A DNA stretch of 64,000 nt from Caenorhabditis remanei (GCF_010183535.1 NC_071329.1:7068001-7132000), one strand, 5' to 3'; shown: positions 24,328-37,800, counted from the stretch's first letter. The notes: generated by a model from the sequence alone, not told the origin. Made by a program: numbers and translations.

Positions 24328-24334
24328 TATATAC
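24328..24334 (-). promoter_or_regulatory. TATA box of the collagen gene
   Basis: On the minus strand the sequence reads GGTATATAAGCG. It lies 57-63 nt before the inner ATG and only about 21-27 nt before an alternative in-frame outer ATG, a typical arrangement for highly expressed worm collagen genes. Confidence 0.65.
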
Positions 24335-25259
24335 CCCACTTTAAACTGTCTAACGAGCCGCTTCTTCGCAACAGGTCACTACTGAAAAAACGGCGTCGGC
24401 GCCGTGCGTTATGCAGTTCAGCGTAACAAAAACACGGTCTGCGTCTATGGAATGTCTCTCGGCTTTACCCAATATCTCTATCCAACCGCCTGCCCTCTTT
24501 CGCCGTTTTGGTTTTTTTGAGTGGGTTGGCAGTGCCGATACGCAGAAGGCTGACGATGATTTTCGATGAACCTGTGAAACAACGATGGTATCTGTCTATG
24601 TGGATAAGATAGACATCTCCATCTTTCTTTTTTTGGCTTTCCTCTTTTTGACGCCTTGACGATGTTTAAGCTGTGAAGAATTAGAATTCGAAATGCAAAT
24701 TTGAAGGTGATTCGACACGAATTCTTTTTTTCAGATTGATTCTCGACACTTTACAGCATTTCCTGTCATAAAACAAGATTTAGTGACTTTCAGTACAGAT
24801 CAGTATCGTCTTTTCCATGTCATTGTACTTGGTGTAGTAATCTGTAAATCTGAAAGAAATGAGATTGATCAAACACCAATCGAGGTCAATAGTAAATGTT
24901 GGTGGGAAAAGTTGAATGAAGGAAAACCACGCCAAAGTAAACGGAAACTTGTACAAATTTGAACTGCCGCCTACGAGAGGTATCAGTGAGTAATATGTTA
25001 AACAATGAGCTCTCTTGTTTTTATTTTGTTTGAACGGTTTTTTTTGATTATTTGGGAATATCAGAACCGCAGGAAAGACAGAAACTGATTTTAAAAAATT
25101 CAAAAATTTGGCACGTATTTATCAAATGTAAAACGCTATCATGGAGTTGAAAGAATACACGGCTTACATGCACGTGTAGAAATAAATTAAAACGCGGAGA
25201 AATTGTATTATTATTGTAAAGGGTGTCAAACATTCCATTTCATCAAGAAGCAATTCAAT

Positions 25260-25609
25260 TTGAACACTAATAATAAAATACGGTATGTGATTCCTGTTCT
25301 TCCAGAACCGTTTTCGAACAGGAAGAAAAATGGATTAAATGTGGATCCAACCAAATTCATAATCGACTGGAAGTTCTCATTTGCAATCGACACCAAGACC
25401 AGAGCCAGTTGAGAATAAAACTTCTGGAACTCCTTCAGTTCCGAAAAAAAGTCCAGAAAAACTTGAAAAGAAGCCAAGAGAAGACACGTACCTTCTATTA
25501 TGAACCCTCAATGGAAGAAGATGATAAGGAAGAAGAAGTACAGTTGAAACTCCACCATCCCGACCCATTACACACCAGAACTGAAAATATTTGTAGAATC
25601 TCAAATTAA
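25260..25609 (+). pseudogene. Possible degenerate coding remnant
   Basis: Three overlapping short frames look protein-like in succession: VIPVLPEPFSNRKKNGLNVD, then one base shifted QSTPRPEPVENKTSGTPSVP followed by KKSPEKLEKK, then MEEDDKEEEVQLKLHHPDPL. No intron with GT..AG joins them. It may be a frameshifted relic or chance in A-rich DNA. Confidence 0.2.
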
Positions 25610-26341
25610 TAAAAATGTTCACACAATTCTGAACTTTTCAATCATTCACGTTTACAGATACCTGCTGCACTAAACTCTATCCTCAAGGACTACGCGGAGT
25701 TTAAAATTATCAGCTGGATACTAGTTTAACAGCCAGACACTTCACTTTTGCAAAATCCTCACCACACACAATCGCTGAAATAGTTTCTCCCGGACATTTC
25801 AGAACTTTTTTCGAAACCCATTGCCAAAACCCTTTTCAATTAGTCCGTAATCAAAACAAACCAATATTGTTTTTTGCCTGATTGCCAACAATGTCCGGGT
25901 AGCAACTATGTTTCTATTTGTGTGCTCATGTGCTCAGCGTCTTCTTTGCGTCCTTTTCCCCTGCCCATCCATAACACCTATCATAATCATTCTATCCCAT
26001 CAATTTCCGTTTTTTTCATCACCCATCCAATCATCTCATTTATTATCGGCGGCCGAAAAGCGAGAAAGAGATATTGTGTGGACGGCGCGGATGAAATGGC
26101 GATTATCACTCCGTCTGGAGAAGAGACCGCAAAAGTCGAGTAGTTTTCTCTCCCGGAGCAGGAGCAACAGTCTCTCTTCCCGGGAGGGGCCGGCTTGCTG
26201 GCCACCGCCTCTTCTTTTTTTGAGTAAACAATGGACATGCTCCCACCTTCTCCACCCCTGGAGGTACCCACCCGTCTGGACATTCAGTTTGAGAGACGTG
26301 CTTCCATTCTGCCAACGACGACGACGACATCAGAGAGAAGC

Positions 26342-28613
26342 ATGATGAGCATGAAAACTACTGTTTTCTTAGTCATCGTCCTGTTTTTCATTCATACGGT
26401 ACTGAGTTTTCTGTGTAGTTTTTGGGGTCTCTGAAACTGAAAAATCTGAAACATATTTCCCGGAATTTGCCATGTTATCTGCAGATTTTAAGCTAGATTC
26501 AGTTTTCTTGTCGTTTTTCTTCAAGTTATCTGTTTACTTTTTGACCTACTTCAGTGAAACTTTCTGCAGTAAACATCACTGATTAATTCGTCACTTATAC
26601 GTTTATCGGCTTCTCAATACGAGAAAATTTTCCAGAATCCAGAATTCAGATTCAGAATCCCCTCTTTTTTTCATTGACCTCTTTCTCATCCCAGATCGAC
26701 GCGAAATCCCCATCACGAAGCAAACGTCAATGTGGATGCTCCTCCTCGAAACCTCAAATGTCCTGTAAATGCTCCTCCTCCACTTCCACATCACAACGAG
26801 TATGTTCGTGTTCCCCACTTGCGTAAGTCATCATCTCTCGTTGGTTTCACTCCTTTCACTTCCTTTTCTAGTTCCACTTCTTCCTCTTCCTGTGGATGTC
26901 AAGCATCCTCTTCGTGTGCCAACTCATGTCGTTCAACATGCCGCCCGACGTGTTCGTCTTCCGGTGGATTCGGATGTCGCATGAATTGCCAGAACACGTG
27001 TGTCAACGCATGCAACAAACAATTCGCGTAAGCACACCTTCTCTTATCTACATCTTGCATGACACCTCTTTTGAAGGACGGCAAAGTATGAAGTCTCTAT
27101 ATTTTCAGACCATCATCCGCTTCATCCACTCAAACATCATCACCACCAATTCGAATTCAAGTCAAAAGCCAGCCATCAGTAGTTAGAGCAGTAGCTGGTC
27201 AATCTTGTCTGTCTGACTGTAATTCTCAGGTGACACAATGAGGGAAAAACTAACAATAAAAAGGTTTTTAGTGTTCAAATGTTTGTCAACAAAAACAATA
27301 TGGGTCGTCGCAATGTGCGAGCTCTTGTAATCGATCGTGCTCTCGAGTTTGTCAATCAAACCCTTCAAATGGAGGGGCAGCACAATCACAGACCACAACT
27401 CAAGCGCCGTTGAAGGTAACGCGTTTTGAAAAGTTTTCCTTGAAACTAGCAATAGAGATTAGCGTTTTATTGTAAAATCTCGTGTTTCTTGTTAATTCTT
27501 TTTCCAAAATTGAAACTACCCATCCCATTTTTCTAGGTCAGCATCAAAGTACTCGACGATGGTGCCAACTGTATGTCCACTTGCTCCGACACTTGCCGCT
27601 CATCTTGCTCAAACCGAGTATCCCAATCCACATGTGATGCCACGTGTCAGAATACTTGTTCCACTATGTGCCCAGCACAGTCACCAGCTGATCAACCAAC
27701 CACTACTACTAATGCACCAATCAAAATAAAAATTCAGGTAACAATATTTATAAAAACGACAGTACATATAATAAGAGTGCTTAGGTTCAACAACAACCTC
27801 AACAACAACAACAACAAACCGTTCAAAACAGTCCTCCACAACAGGTGCAGCAGCAACAACCTCAAGCATCTATGCTCACTCAGACAGCTCCTCAAGCAGC
27901 GGCGCCGGTTCAGCCTCAGCAACAGGTGTGGTTTCTTTTAGTGAGAAAATAACTATCAATTGATTTTCAGCCACAAAACTGTATGAATCAATGTCAATCT
28001 GGATGTGCCACCTCGTGTGCTCAATTGTCGACTCCTCCTTCTGAGGGATGTCCAGCTAGTTGCCAAAACACATGCCGTGACGTTTGTGCACCAATAGTCG
28101 CTTCTCAACCAAGTACACCATCTCCTCAGACTTACCCAGTTTTGTTGGATCCACAGCAGAGGTGAGTTGAGAATTCGAAACCTCTGTCTGTGTGTCTGTT
28201 TGTCTTTGATACATGGAAAATAGCCCAAATTTTCAAGTTTTTTGGGGTTTTTACTTTTCAATCTTACGAAGTTCAATAAGCCAAATATCAGTCAGGCCAG
28301 AAAAAAAACCTTCTGTCTTATCTGAAATTCTAGCTCCATTTCCAGATGCTCTTCCGAATGCCAATCGGTTTGCCAACTTGCCTGTGTCACTCAGAAATCC
28401 GCACCTCCATCTTCATGCCTTGACAAGTGTTCGCCACAATGTGATTCCGCTTGCACTAGTCCACAGGTGCAACGAAACTCGGCTCAACTATTCACCCCGT
28501 CGGCCGATCAAACATCATCTGCTCAACCGATCAGAATCAACATCTCGTTGGCTCCATTGACGCCGTCTGCTTCGACGTCTATTTCCTCTTCTCCGGCACC
28601 TACCTCTTTATAA
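26342..28613 (+). CDS. Cys-rich secreted protein with Q-rich insert, 9 exons
   Basis: Exons 26342-26398, 26695-26822, 26872-27027, 27109-27229, 27272-27415, 27537-27737, 27785-27925, 27971-28161 and 28346-28613 join in phase to give 468 residues. A signal peptide (MMSMKTTVFLVIVLFFIHT) fills exon 1. An RSKRQ site suggests propeptide removal. The mature protein is made of repeated CxxxCxxxC blocks (CGCQASSSCANSC, CASSCNRSCSRVC, CMSTCSDTC, CMNQCQSGCATSC, CSSECQSVC) separated by Ser/Thr/Pro linkers and one Gln-rich exon (27785-27925). The start is set at the Met preceding the hydrophobic core, although the frame stays open upstream to 26231. The pattern resembles the nematode ABU/PQN-type secreted Cys-rich proteins linked to pharyngeal or body cuticle. 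It lies between the collagen and the ammonium transporter, and M195.2 is the likely C. elegans counterpart by position (from memory). Specific function is unknown. Confidence 0.85.
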
Positions 28614-28773
28614 AACATATAATTATATTTATTATTTATATTTCATATTTATTGATGTCTATGCCATTTTTCTGTCTTTCACTTACTTTTTCTTTCAGTT
28701 TGAATCATTCAATTCATTAATTTATTTTAATTTTATTATTATTTTCTTTTTGCAGAAAGAAACAAAAAGTACA

Positions 28774-28779
28774 AATAAA
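28774..28779 (+). terminator. Polyadenylation signal of the Cys-rich gene
   Basis: AATAAA occurs 160 nt after the stop codon. The convergent amt-3 ortholog stops at 28958, so the two 3' UTRs are close neighbours. Confidence 0.4.
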
Positions 28780-28957
28780 AATTATTCCGTTTTAAGAAAC
28801 AAAGCGTCTGCTTTTTAAGTGAATAGATACTATTCAAAAGCAGTACCCGATTGAAAAGCAAGCGAAACAAAAATAATAAGATCTATAAAAAGCTCAACCC
28901 GGTTTTCAGCAGAGATTTACAGAAAAATGAGAAAAATGCAAATGCAAAAAGATAGAA

Positions 28958-31900
28958 TCAAACTTCTGGTGGTGGGGGATTTGGTGGATTATCCATCGGA
29001 GGTGAGAGAGCTCTGGGAGCCGGCGCCCGTACGAATTTTCCCAATGTTGAGTTTTTACTGGATTTTTTGGAATAAATGGAGGTGGCAGAAGTTGTTGATG
29101 GCCGAGAGTCGGTAGGTGCAATACTGATACCAGTGGCAGTACCGGTTGAGACAGATGTGATAGATATGGATCTGAAAAGTTTCAAGAGTTTTTGGAGTTT
29201 CGAAAATATGAAAACTCACTTTCTCGAAGTAGCTGAACCCGGTTTACTCTCCAACGATGGCCTTCTTGATGCCACTGCAGCGCTTGTAGATGGTCCCGGT
29301 TCGTCAGCAGCAGTAGTGGGTGGTGGTTGAGCTTCCGTAGGATGTGAACTTGTTGGAACATTCGAAGCAGGACCTTCCATTTCTATTGCTGTCGAACCCG
29401 CTCGTCTTCCCGTACTTGGTGCGTCTCTAGCCGTTGTTACTGGAATATTAACTTCAATTTTCCAAACACTAATTGTAAGTTTTCTCTACCTGTACTACTA
29501 ACTGGTAACGGCGCCACCTGGTTACTGAAAGCAGGTCCACTGTTCCGTTTGGGCGGTCCTGTTCCATTGCTGTTTGTGGTTGGCGGTGCTGATGTATTGT
29601 TGGTAGTGTTGCTAGTGGCATTGGTCCGATGGTGAAGCACGTTTCCATTGCCATTTCCGTTGGCAAGCGCGGCTAAAATATAGAATTTTTTCTGAGCATC
29701 CAGATTTTTCTTGAGGTACGCGAATACGCTCTAATGAAAATCTCATAAATTGAAGAATTAACTCACTTCCATTTGCCTGTGCATACGTTTCTTGCTCCTC
29801 CTGCCTCTTCAATTTTGCTGCTTCCATTCTTTTCTGTCTACTCTTCTTTTTCGCCAACATCTTCCATTTTGTGATTGCTTTCGTCACTGTTTGGAATGTT
29901 CTAAAAGAGTTATAATTAGTTCTGTGTTCTAGTCCAGAATTAGAAAAAACTTACCTTGTAGACAGCGGCTTCTCTATTACATATCTGGCCACATTTGTTC
30001 CAGCCAATCCGTGCTCAATAACGTCAGCACCAATTTGTTCTTCGTAATCTGTGACACGAAGGCCGAGTGGACTCTTACTGATTAGCTGAAAAAGAACAAA
30101 TTAGATTATGATAACTTGATGAATTCAATAAAAATGATTCGATAAAACTCACAAAAAGAGCCAGAAACCCGGTCGTCGCGGAGTAGATCAATATGGTGAC
30201 TGTACATAATAATTGAACTCCGAGAAGTTCAAAACTCCAAGAGTACAAAAGACCAGACATGTTGTTAGTGGCACTTGTCTGAAATTATTTCATTTCGTCT
30301 GTATAATTATAGGTAACAACTTACCAAGTACTTGTCCTCTTCACAAAATATGCCTACAGCAATCATTCCCCAAATAGAAGATGTTAGATGGATAGGTACG
30401 ATTCCGACTGGATCGTCGATGTGTAGACGATCAAGAAGTGGAAGGACAGCTATCGAGAAGACAGATGAAATGGAGCCGATGACAAGAGCATGCCACGGAC
30501 GAGAGACTGCGCAGATAGCTGGAATAACATGGGGAAGGTAAAAATGGAGATTCAGAATTAATATTCCTTGTAGAGAAGGATAGCTAGAGTATTAGAGTTG
30601 CTTCAAGAGTCTCGGCAATATTTAAAAAAATTAAGTTTTTTCATGTTTGCCGCTAAGTAACTTCTTGAATTATCTATTCATGTTCGATATATTATTGTTG
30701 AGTCAACCTAATAAAACCTAGTTCCCACAAAAACATAATTTTCTAGTTTTTGTTGCATTTTCAAGTTTACAACACAATATCTAACATAAATTATGGCATT
30801 TGCAGAAGGACTATAATTTATATGACACATGTTGCATCGATGATTTCGAAACATTACTTTTCTTAGAATAACAGTTTCTAATTTACGACTTTCTAGGTTG
30901 TAGTCTTGTCTTATGAGCAAATATCTAACAATAGAAAAAACAAACCTGTGATAGAAACGATCGAGGACAAGATCCCATTGATAAGAAAATTGACTTGCAG
31001 CTTTTTCGTCTTCACAAAACTAATAGTAATCGCAGTTGCTCCTCCACCAATCGAAGCCATAATTGTGGCAACAGCCGCCCGTGCTCCGAGTCTCCATCGT
31101 CCTCCAGTAATACCCCAAACAGATCCAGCATTGATACCGAACCATCCCCACCATAATAGAAATGTACCCAATAATGCATTCGTGGGACTACTCATCTGAT
31201 GAACACTGTCTTCATTGAATCGATTCCTTCTCGGTTTTAAATAAACAGTTGCAATCAGTCCAATGATACCTCCAACCATATGAACAGCAGAACATCCAGC
31301 GAAATCGACGACTCCTTTCTTGTAGAATACACCCTCTTTATCCCATACCCAATGGGCGGGTAGGGCTTGTATTAAGATAACTATACAACCAAGTAGAATA
31401 TAAGATTTCAGTTTAGCTCTCTCGGCCACTGCACCTATAAAGTGTATATAAATTGTTATAGTGTAAGAAGGACCGGTTTGAGATTTGTGTAGCTGAATGT
31501 CTATTAGATTAAAATAGAGCGCCATTGAACTAGCTAGAAGAACCTAGCTCAAACCATATTTTGCGGGGATCTTATAGCTAGTTCAATAGAGCGTGGTTGC
31601 TTAAAGTATTGTTGCTTACCTGACACAATCGTCGATGCAGTCGTGGCTAACGATAATTGAAACAAAAAACTTGCATACGACCATCCTTCTTGGTTTATGC
31701 TCTCCCTCGTACCATAATCTCGTGTTGGATCATAGAAAAACTTTCCAAAACCTATATAAGGATTCCTCCATGGTTCATAGTCTCCATATGATAACCCGAA
31801 ACCGCATGACCAATAAGAAAGTCCACCGAACACTACGTCTACCACGTTTTTCACCATTATATTCACTTCATCTTTTGCTGACACACTTCCAGATTCGAGA

Positions 31901-32252
31901 AGGCCAAACCCTGGAAATTTGATTTTAACGGGATGGGTGAAGTTAGAAAGTTACCAGAGTGCATTGTGAAAATGATAAAACTGCTGGAAATGATCCACAC
32001 CGCATCGTCCTGATAGAGTTTGTCCACTTCGGGAGAGTGGGCATTCTCTGCGTAGTGATGGATTTCTGAAGGTTTTAATTTTTTAGTTTGGTGGCTTCAA
32101 AATCAAAAAATAGAAACCCATATAATAAAAAGCTCACCATGAACCTCAACTTTATAGGAAACATCAGCGGAATACTCATTTCTGAGGGTATTATAAACCT
32201 GCATAAGAGGTTCCAAATAAATATTTTTATATAGATTTTCTAGGTTCCCCAT
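28958..32252 (-). CDS. amt-3: Ammonium transporter (AMT-3-like), 11 exons
   Basis: Membrane channel/transporter for ammonium of the Amt/MEP/Rh family. Exons 32252-32138, 32065-31955, 31910-31620, 31434-30946, 30518-30325, 30278-30153, 30085-29955, 29900-29767, 29672-29490, 29439-29220 and 29171-28958 sum to 2208 nt (735 residues) with all phases matching. The family core is clear: MHSGFGLLESGSVSAKDEVN and KNVVDV early, the first pore His in SAVHMVGG, the LINGILSS segment, and the second pore His in DDPVGIVPIHL. About 11 membrane spans are expected. After LRVTDYEEQIGADVIEHGLAG comes a cytoplasmic tail of more than 200 residues, Lys-rich and then Asn/Thr/Ser/Pro-rich. A separate upstream exon with a good GTAAGT donor (near 33147-33200) could be a 5' UTR exon; its phase does not fit as coding in the Met-initiated frame. 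The amt-3 symbol rests on chromosomal context from memory. Confidence 0.92.
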
Positions 32253-34670
32253 ATCTGTCGTTTATGTTCTCTTTTCTTCTTCTCCACACACATACTTTTT
32301 CTGCCCAATTTGTAATCACACGTCAAACACATCAATCAGTCTGTCATTCCCTCCTCCCTCACTTCGTTGTTTCTCGTTTCTTTTTTCCAGAATGTTAATG
32401 TCCCTCTGGAATCCCCACCCCCTAACATTTTTTCCGGTCTTAAATTGGTCTGCTCTGGAATTTCTTTTTCCAGAGAGAAATAATGTTTAGACAGAAAAGA
32501 AAGAAAAAGCGTAATGGGAACAGAATCGACTGGAGAGAGTTCGGAGAGAAAATTAGATTTTGATTAAGATTGAAAGGAGAAGCGGAAAGAAATTCAAGGT
32601 TCTTTGCGGACTTGGTGGGAGTTTTTCGAAGGGAAGTACATAATTTTTGGAACAAGGGTGTACTTACTACAGGAAACTAGGGTGACTGAAATTTCGAGTG
32701 GGCTTCTTTAAACAGTATATTGAGAGAAGAGGTGGAAATAATTTTCTAGAGAAAGTCTGCCTAGCCTTTTAGTCGTAAACAAACTGTCTGGGGCGTATCC
32801 AAACCAAGATAGATTGAAACTGAGCCATCTAGAAGGTGAGACGTTTCGAAACCGTATGAACAGGAGCCAAACAGGACGAGAACCTTACTTTTTCCGCTTT
32901 CTGATTCGACGATTCCGAGGCGTCTCAGTTTCAAAATGGTAAGTTTTGCAAAATCTGATTTCGGCTTGACTCGGAATTGTAACGCCGACACTATGTCTTC
33001 TCAGATCTATCAGTTTTTGAATCAACTTATTATCAATAGAGATTTTTTGCATTTTCTAGTTTAGCAGTAGAGCAAAGTTATTTTCTCCACTTCCAATTTT
33101 CGCATAATATTTCCCCATAACTTTTAACTGAACGAAAACAAAAAGACTTACGAACGATCTGCATTGCGGAAGCATTGATGATCGCCCCTTCCGGACCTGC
33201 CATTTCTTGAATCCAGGTATATTTCTCTCTCTTCGTTCCCTCTCTCTCTTTTTTAGTATTTTCAATCTCCGTCCCTACTCGATCATTGTTTTTGTCTTGT
33301 CTCTTGAAAAGAACACCACAAGGATTATTGGAAAACGCTGAAAGAAAAGAATAAGTTAGGCGTTCTTGGAGAGGAACAAACAAGTAAAAGAGGAAGGAAA
33401 ATGAATAGAATTGAATTGAATCAAGAGGTCATTTTCAGAAGGGACAGGTGGAAAGGTGGAGGGTTTTCAGAAAATTGAAAACTGAGAGAGCTAAAAAGTG
33501 AAGTGACGCAAAAACTTGAGAGTTGGAGAAGGGCCAGACATCAGAATTAGCACGGAGTGTGAAGAGATAATTGAGGTGATGGTAGATTTATCATTGCTAA
33601 CAAAATCATAATTACTTCTGTTCTTCTTCAGTTCCCATTCAATTTTTGATTTCGTTAGAGGTCTAACATATATTTTCTTCTGGAAACTTGACATCTCCAA
33701 TTCTGAGGAAAAAATAGTTCCGTGTTACTATGTAAGAACTGACAAAGGAAACAGCAAAAGAAAAAGAAACTAAATAAAAACACAACCATTACCAGGTAAC
33801 TTAGCCAAGAAGTGACTTCCAACCAACAGAGCTCAAAGTACTATAAAGCAAAAAAACAAAGAGAATAAAAGAAAAAAAGAGGGCAAAAGTGGGCAAAAGT
33901 GGGGGAGTATCTATGCAAAAAGACGTAAAAACGGGATGAGGTGGTGTCAAATTTGAGGCCGACAAATGCTCGTTTAGGGGATTTTTTTGAGAGAGGGTAC
34001 AAACTACGAGATGGCTACAGCTACTATCTGATATTTTCAATAAAGCAACCATGAGTCATTTCAAAACTGAGACAGTTTTGAACTGAACATTTTAAAACTT
34101 GAGATGAATCCAGGTCTGAAAGAATTTCATACGGCAGCTGACCAAAAATTTCGAAATAAGTCTATACGAGTTTTCGAAATCTTTGACCACCCAAAGTTTC
34201 TCGAACTTTCTCCAAAACCTGCTCACTCAAAAAGTAAGACTCTAGTCTTTTTCAAATCAAATCATAAACTTTTTCTCCCTATTGTACTCATCCCATTGAC
34301 GTCTTCTCTTTGTCCAGAACACCCCGTGAAATCTGAGATCATAAAGAGAAGAGAGAAGTGTAAAAAATTCAGAATACCTATTCTGAAGACATTGGTCGAG
34401 CGTGACTAACAAGATTTTCGGGAAGCCGGGTAGTAGATTTTTGGATCGGGTAACGGGGGGAATGCTGGAAAGAAAGAAACAGAAGGGAGAGAGTCAGACA
34501 GAAAAGGGAAAAGGAGCTTGATGAAAATTATAGTTGAATTTTAGGTACAAAAAATTACTAGTGGAGTTAGTCAGAACGTTTTTTGTTATGGTGTTTGATG
34601 AGGTGGAGAGAAGGGTTACGGTGAGAGTTTTGGGATTCCAATGGCCTAAAAGATTACTGAGTCTCTTCGT

Positions 34671-34810
34671 ATTAGCTCGGCACAGTTCTTACAACTGCGC
34701 TCCACCAAAATGCCCTTGAAAAATATCTCTATTTTTCTAAGTCTCTAAATTTCGCACACAATTTTCTTCGGTTTCGGTAGAGCGCGGTTGTAAGAAGTGT
34801 GTCGTGATAA
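34671..34810. mobile_element. 140-bp inverted-repeat element (ATTAGC family), copy 2, inverted
   Basis: Starts ATTAGCTCGGCACAGTTCTT and ends AAGAAGTGTGTCGTGATAAT. The interior carries the reverse complement of the copy-1 interior (CGCACACAATTTTCTTCGGT), so it is inserted in the opposite orientation. Confidence 0.65.
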
Positions 34811-37800
34811 TATGTCAAAACACCAGTTCTCTGTCTGAGCACAGCATCTTACATTGTCATTTTAAATAAACGAAAGTGTGTTTTTCAATATTTTAATATG
34901 TTTTCAGATTAGAAAATTTCAATGAATATTATGATTCATACTACAAAACACACCATTCAAGCTCTTTTCATTCAACTTTTCTTCGGAACAAATGCGCAAA
35001 TTGCAGGTGTTATCTATCAGTGTAAATATGTGAGAACTTTCAGAGAGAGTGAGAGAAAGTTAGCACAAAGAATATCCACGTTTCTAGTTCTCACAGCACC
35101 TGAATTGTACTCAAAAAGTTTTAAGGAGAGAGAAAAAGATTTCAATTAGGAATGAGAGAATAGAGGTGAGTTGGTTGAGCTTTTTGAGTTTTGGTTCGAT
35201 GGTTCGGTGGTAAAATTTCAAGGTATATTATAGTAGAAAGGAAAGCCTATATTCATCGGCTGTAATCTATTTCAGGATGCACCTAGCTTTTTCTTAAATT
35301 AACTGAATCTAGCTTGTGAAATGTTCAGCCTAGTTGTACTATCAGGTACTTCCCTCAATGTAGAAAGTTCAAAATGCTCGAATTCTAAATCTAAAATTAT
35401 CAACTTCTATGAAATTATCAAATGAAATTCACGTAATTTTTTTTCAAAACACTATATTAAAATAATAAAAATCAGAAAGTGTACTAGTTGTAGTATTTTT
35501 ACGTCATCTGTCTCTCTCCTCTCTCTCAGAGTATACCCGTATGAATGACGTACTTCCCCTTATTCTGGCTCCTTCGAAAAGTCATCACACCGCCCACCCC
35601 CCATTCCATTTTTTGTTAGTTTTAATTTCCTTTCGAAATTCTGCAAATGAGGTTCTAGATTTGCTCTAATTCGAAAGTTAAAACGAGAAAACTGGAAAAC
35701 GGCGTTTCGTTCCGTCTTTTCTTTTGAAAAACGAGTGTGAAAATGGTCGTCCTCGTCAAAGTGTCAACACGATGGATGAGCTTTTCGACGAGAAAAACGA
35801 AAAAAGAAAGAAGAAGTAGAGAACTGAATTTATGGGATCTTTCGAGAAAGAAGAGGGATGGGTGACAGGAAATGGACACGTTCAAAAATGGGGCGGAGAG
35901 GAATTTCGAAGAAATTAGAAAATTCCAGGAACAGACTTGTTTGAACAAACAAATGACGTGAAGAATGAAAAAGGTTAAGGAAGTTGGACATTCGGACAAA
36001 CAGATAGGTCAGGGGGAGGGCCAAAGTCTAAAACTGATTTGATTATCTCAGCCTTGGAAAAAATGAATAAGCTCTTTTCGATTGCAGGTTCTGCTGAACC
36101 ATGTGGTTTCCGTTGTAAATAATTTTTATTAAAATATTTCCATATGGCAAAAATGTACCTGAAATTAGACGCCGTACCCACCGAAAATAAATGCAAGGGG
36201 TGGTTTGAAAATATTTTTAGTTTCAGAGCTTCTTTAGCAGAAAAAAGTTCAGAAAAGTTTTTTTTGATCAGACTAACCAGCAGACAAAACTTTTTTCCAA
36301 ATTGGCCACCCATCACTTTTCCTGAATTTAAAATGTGTGAAGCCCTCCCGTGTTTGGTCTTTCACTTCCATCGTCCTACTTTTTTAACCTTTTCAGGTAT
36401 TCTGAATCCATCAAATATTTCTTCCCTATTTCCTTTTTTAGACTCTACTTTAGGCTGTTTCAGAAAATTTTGTGCTCAAGTAATAAGTCTCTCACGAGCA
36501 CAAAGTCTTAGAATTCGTGCACTCCACAAATGTCAAAATTATACAAAATAATATGGTTGGAAAGTTCAAATGAAGTGAGAAAGGTAACTCAAGTAATCGA
36601 AACCAAGGACCCAAAGAAATCGAAAGAGGAAAAAAGTTTCCAAGGAAGTCTCTTTCAAAAGCAAAAAAAGTGTGGGAGAAGGAAAGAAAAAAGGAAAAAA
36701 GGTAAGTGAAAATATTTCAAAAGTGCCCATTTCCGGTGTTGACTCCTTTCTAACCTTTTATTTCCCTCCGTTGGCCTCTATTCAATGAGAGGTCAATCCA
36801 AGGGAACACTTTCTGAAGGAGGGCGGAGCATAAATGGGCGGTACTTAATCTTTTGGAGAGAAAAAAGAGGAAATCGATAGGTGGTATGAAGTTCAGACAC
36901 CAGAAACATTAGGAAACTAAGGAATTCCGCAAGAATAGAAACTTATAAACAAAACACATGTTGTGTGGTGTCTTGATATGGAATAAACATAAGTGACCTA
37001 AAAGTTTGAGGGACGAGAAAAATGATGGCCTAGAAAACCAAAGGGAAGTGGACTCTGACGGTCTGAAACCAGACGTTTTGAAACGAGTAATGTCAGAATC
37101 AACCTCTACCTTCCTCATGTTTGCATGGTTCCAAAATGGGATCAAGATGTCTCGTTTTCAACATTAAGGTGGCCTAGAAAATAAATAACTGAAAAACTCG
37201 GCCACACTGACTTTCCAACTTCCAGTTAGTCGAACACCGTTGCCAGGCAGGCAAACAGGAATCCGTGTGATCAGAAAGGAAAACAAAAAAGTGAACTCAA
37301 GGATCAAGACCCCTCTGGAAAAACAATAAACAGGAAAAGTACAAATGTTCGTATACATTGAATCTACATTCAAAAGAATACAAATTGGTTGGTGTCTACA
37401 AGAGTCTATCCCTCCCTTCCCCCAACTCAGACGTTTTTTTTCGTGGGTGAATGGATGGAGCGGAAGTGTTTTCTGAAGGAGCTCTCTCTCCCACCACCAC
37501 CCTCTGCACCAATTATACAAACATTTTATGTGAGAGACAGAACTTTTGAGAGAAGAAAGAAAAAGGTTCTGTTCTTTCTTGTCTTGTTCGTTTTGAAGTA
37601 TGGTGATTCATTAAAAAGGCAGTGAGATATGGGGAGTGAGCTCTGCTGACGTCGGCTTGTGAGAGAGAAAAAACAAAAAGGAAACGACAAAAACATGGAA
37701 ATGGGTCAAGTGTCAAACTTTGGGATTTGGCTTTTGGACAATTTGGGAAGTTGGCAATTAAAACTGATATGAATAAGAATAATAAAGCAAATTTGAAAAC

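Larger units (their letters stand above)
24310..26341. other. Interval between divergent collagen and Cys-rich genes
   Basis: Holds the promoters of both flanking genes and the doubtful coding remnant at 25.3-25.6 kb. Nothing else supported. Confidence 0.4.

Noticed and set aside
33078..33383. 101-codon minus-strand frame upstream of the ammonium transporter considered as coding exon 1
   Set aside because: The good GTAAGT donor leaves the wrong phase in the Met-initiated frame, and the Met at 32252 already gives an uninterrupted protein; a 5' UTR exon remains possible.
36144..36551. 135-codon plus-strand frame
   Set aside because: Phe/Ser/Leu-rich composition typical of T-rich DNA, no splice support and no recognisable motif.
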